Below are positions 62,309 through 64,000 of a stretch of DNA of 64,000 bases, piece by piece (within the stretch, counting starts at the first letter, position 1; each line of letters begins with the position of its first letter). A model generated the notes under the pieces. It was not told the DNA's origin, searched no databases, and saw only the letters and a list, made by a program, of their open reading frames with translations. Source of the stretch: Pyxidicoccus trucidator (GTDB lineage Bacteria > Myxococcota > Myxococcia > Myxococcales > Myxococcaceae); NCBI RefSeq assembly GCF_010894435.1, contig NZ_JAAIXZ010000011.1:186001-250000 (forward strand). The letters run 5' to 3'. Both the position numbers and the translations under genes were made by a program.

Positions 62309-62668
62309 GAGGATGAAGGCGGCCAGCAGATCCGCCTCGGAGTCGGGCTTCTTCGCCGCCCCTTCCGGCTTGGGGGCCGAGACCTCCGCTACATACCCCG
62401 GGACCACCTCGTAGGCGTTGTCGCCCACCAGCACCGAGTCGGCCATCTGCTCGGCCCCCAGGCGGGCGAGCTGCTCCTCGGTCTTCACCCGGGCCACCAA
62501 CCCCTGGGAGTCCTCGCCCGACACGAGCTGGACGAAGTGCACCGCCGGGGTGAGGGGGAAGGTCGTACCACCCTCCGCCATGACCACCAGCTTGCCTTCG
62601 CGCAGGTCCGCTTTGTCCGCCAGCGCCCACTCCTCGAGCTGGGCCTGGGGCAGGAAGAGCTTCGTCAC
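62294..62668 (-). CDS. Small protein of unknown function
   Basis: The 124-residue protein (GTG 62668) has an alpha/beta look (MTKLFLPQAQLEEWALADKA, VMAEGGTTFPLTPAVHF, VLVGDNAYEVVPGYVAEVS) and ends in LLAAFILNKMG. No signal peptide or membrane helix. The C-terminal part is Lys/Pro-containing and probably disordered. Its last bases are duplicated downstream, described as a repeat. I do not recognise a family. Next in order on the same strand comes the haem operon, after 92 bases. Confidence 0.72.
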   Translation of the reverse strand: MTKLFLPQAQLEEWALADKADLREGKLVVMAEGGTTFPLTPAVHFVQLVSGEDSQGLVARVKTEEQLARLGAEQMADSVLVGDNAYEVVPGYVAEVSAPKPEGAAKKPDSEADLLAAFILNKMG

Positions 62669-62781
62669 GCCGGCCAGCTTACACCACCCTCCTCTCGCGC
62701 GGGGGGTGGTTCAGGGGAATGGGTTGAAACGAGGTCCGTCCGGCCGCATCTGTCCGGCCAGACGGGCTGATGCCCGGGCCG

Positions 62782-62810
62782 TTCTTGCAGGGCCATTGGA
62801 CGCGTACTAG
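62782..62810 (+). promoter_or_regulatory. Candidate promoter of trxA
   Basis: TTCTTG (62782-62787) and TACTAG (62805-62810) are 17 bases apart. A start near 62817 would leave about 38 bases before the ATG. Inferred from consensus. Confidence 0.35.
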
Positions 62811-62854
62811 AGGACGCGCCGGATTTGGCCGGAAGAGGGCCTGAAGGAGACACC

Positions 62855-63184
62855 ATGGCAGGCGCTGACGTGACGAATATCGGGGATGGCGACTTCAAGC
62901 AGCAGGTCCTGGACTCCCAGGAGCCCGTGCTGGTGGACTTCTGGGCCACCTGGTGCGCCCCGTGCCGGGCCATCGCCCCGGCCCTGGACGCCCTGGCCAC
63001 CCAGTACAAGGGCCAGGTGAAGTTCACCAAGCTGAACATCGATGACAACCAGGACACGCCGCAGCAGTACGGCGTCCGGTCCATCCCCACGCTGCTCATC
63101 TTCAAGGGCGGCCAGGTGGTGGAGCAGATTGTCGGCGCGGTGCCCAAGGCCCGCATCGAGGCCGCGCTGCAGAAGGCCCTGTAG
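62855..63184 (+). CDS. trxA: Thioredoxin
   Basis: The 109-residue protein has the thioredoxin fold with redox motif WCAPC (Cys 34, Cys 37); canonical thioredoxin has WCGPC, so the Gly is replaced by Ala. VLVDFWATW, KLNIDDNQDTPQQYGVRSIP and PTLLIFKGG with the cis-Pro are all in place, so reductase activity is expected in the cytoplasm. ATG 62855 has AAGGAG seven bases upstream; an in-frame ATG at 62825 would add ten residues with no ribosome site. It ends before a convergent PPK2 gene. Confidence 0.94.
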   Translation: MAGADVTNIGDGDFKQQVLDSQEPVLVDFWATWCAPCRAIAPALDALATQYKGQVKFTKLNIDDNQDTPQQYGVRSIPTLLIFKGGQVVEQIVGAVPKARIEAALQKAL

Positions 63185-63197
63185 TCCGGAGGCCGAG

Positions 63198-63227
63198 CGC
63201 GCGGGAGAGCGAGTGCCCTCCCGCGTG
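63198..63227. terminator. Candidate bidirectional terminator hairpin
   Basis: A stem of 8 perfect pairs (CGCGGGAG with CTCCCGCG), extendable to 10 with one G-T, around a 10-base loop, lies in the 53-base gap between convergent trxA and the PPK2 gene. No U tract. Confidence 0.5.
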
Positions 63228-63237
63228 TCGCCCCACC

Positions 63238-63927
63238 CTACTTCTCCAGCAGCTCCGCGCACCGGCGCAGCACCTCCAGCCGCGTATGGCGCTTGTCGTT
63301 CCCCGCCACCACGTGCCACGGCGCGTCCGGCCGGTGGGTGCGGTCCAGCATGTCCTGGATGGCCCCCTCGTACTTCTTCCACTTCGAGCGGTTGCGCCAG
63401 TCCTCCGGCCCCAGCTTGTAACGCTTGAAGGGGTCCTTCTCACGCGCCCGGAAGCGCTTGAGCTGCATCTGTTTATCAATGTGGATGAAAAACTTCGCCA
63501 TGCGTACGCCGTCGTCGGTGAGCATGCGCTCGAAGGCATTGATTTCGTCGTAGGCACGCCGCCACTCGGCTGGCTTCGCGAAGCCCTCCACCCGCTCCAC
63601 CAGCACCCGCCCGTACCAGCTCCGGTCGAACACACACACCTCCCCGGTGCCCGGCGTCTTCCGCCAGAAGCGCCAGAGGTAGTGGTGCCGCTGCTCCTCC
63701 TGGGACGGCGTGCCGATGGGCCAGACCTTGTACCCGCGCGGGTCCATCAGCGAGGTGAGCCGGCGGATGGCGCCTCCCTTGCCCGACGCGTCCCAGCCCT
63801 CGAACACGAGGACGGCCCGGCGCCCGGACAGCCAGGCCTGGATCTGCAGCTGGAAGACCCGCTCCTGGAGGGCCTCCAGCTCTTTTTCATACGCCTCGTT
63901 GCTCTCCACCGAGGCCGACAAATCCAC
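63238..63927 (-). CDS. Polyphosphate kinase 2 family protein
   Basis: The 229-residue protein has the PPK2 core: FEGWDASGKGGAIRRL (Walker A, 44-52), HHYLWRFWRKTPG, VFDRSWYGRVLVERVEGF (Walker B region) and a lid segment with KRFRAREKDPFKRYKL. PPK2 enzymes transfer phosphate between polyphosphate and nucleotides. GTG 63927 is the only convincing start; upstream the frame stays open but has no ATG. The short length fits class I or II one-domain PPK2. It is convergent with trxA. Confidence 0.92.
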   Translation of the reverse strand: MDLSASVESNEAYEKELEALQERVFQLQIQAWLSGRRAVLVFEGWDASGKGGAIRRLTSLMDPRGYKVWPIGTPSQEEQRHHYLWRFWRKTPGTGEVCVFDRSWYGRVLVERVEGFAKPAEWRRAYDEINAFERMLTDDGVRMAKFFIHIDKQMQLKRFRAREKDPFKRYKLGPEDWRNRSKWKKYEGAIQDMLDRTHRPDAPWHVVAGNDKRHTRLEVLRRCAELLEK

Positions 63928-64000
63928 GGCGCTCAGTGACAGCGTGCCTGGAGGACATACGGGAAATACGTATCCCTTTGCAGCCTTGTCATCAATTTGC
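63928..64000. other. Right edge, 73 bases, no gene seen
   Basis: Noncoding edge upstream of the PPK2 gene with an AT-rich end and a short palindrome ATACGTAT near 63966. Too short to assign a promoter. Confidence 0.4.

Overview
This 64 kb window is chromosomal DNA of very high GC content from a delta-proteobacterium of the Myxococcaceae (Myxococcus/Corallococcus type). The evidence is an MglA-type GTPase, DUF4388 and hybrid two-component proteins, a Ser/Thr kinase fused to PEGA and TonB-like domains, three matrixin-like proteases (two with clear and one with very clear MYXO-CTERM tails), many GTG starts and GTGA/ATGA gene overlaps. Genes are densely packed. I see no prophage, insertion sequence, CRISPR array or recent island, so this looks like core chromosome carrying lineage-specific genes.

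Layout. 1-10 kb: a cut-off DUF2254 membrane protein, a 3-hydroxyisobutyryl-CoA hydrolase, a HAD phosphatase, an FAD oxidoreductase, rpmB (L28), the peptidoglycan-recycling pair murQ-anmK, an MglA-like GTPase coupled to anmK, and a DUF4388 protein head-to-head with an alkaline-phosphatase-superfamily enzyme. 10-20 kb: a lipoprotein peptidase, a hybrid histidine kinase, an OmpA-like protein, an exported TldD-type protease, and a nucleotide-sugar dehydrogenase beside a heparinase II/III-like protein (polysaccharide metabolism). 20-28 kb: an odd histidine kinase with no recognisable ATPase site, then a six-gene chemosensory operon transcribed leftward (cheW-cheR-mcp-cheY-cheW-cheA/REC), with a promoter candidate whose -10 lies inside an inverted repeat. 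28-34 kb: a transmembrane Ser/Thr kinase, a HAD-IB phosphatase and a three-gene operon of a secreted protein plus two matrixin-like proteases.

33-40 kb: gltX followed by tRNA-Gln(CTG) and tRNA-Glu(CTC) with a strong terminator, then a receiver/pseudo-receiver protein, a small membrane protein and a receiver-kinase. 40-48 kb: the pyruvate dehydrogenase genes (E1 alpha, E1 beta, E2), a HAD protein, an unknown two-helix membrane protein, an organophosphate-type MFS transporter and a Nudix hydrolase. 48-55 kb: a rightward operon encoding a 5'-nucleotidase-like lipoprotein with an unusual cysteine repeat tail, a large unknown lipoprotein and a probable outer-membrane beta barrel that starts at TTG. 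54-64 kb: a GspE/PilB-type ATPase overlapping a cysteine-rich MYXO-CTERM matrixin relative, the haem genes (CcsA/HemX-like, hemA, hemC, hemD), a small unknown protein with a duplicated 3' end, thioredoxin and a PPK2-type polyphosphate kinase.

How genes connect: GltX makes Glu-tRNA, which HemA uses for haem. MurQ and AnmK feed recovered muropeptide sugars back to metabolism. The che operon, the kinases and the GTPase are signalling modules typical of gliding, developing myxobacteria. All product names rest on reading the translated sequence and recognising motifs; no database search was run.
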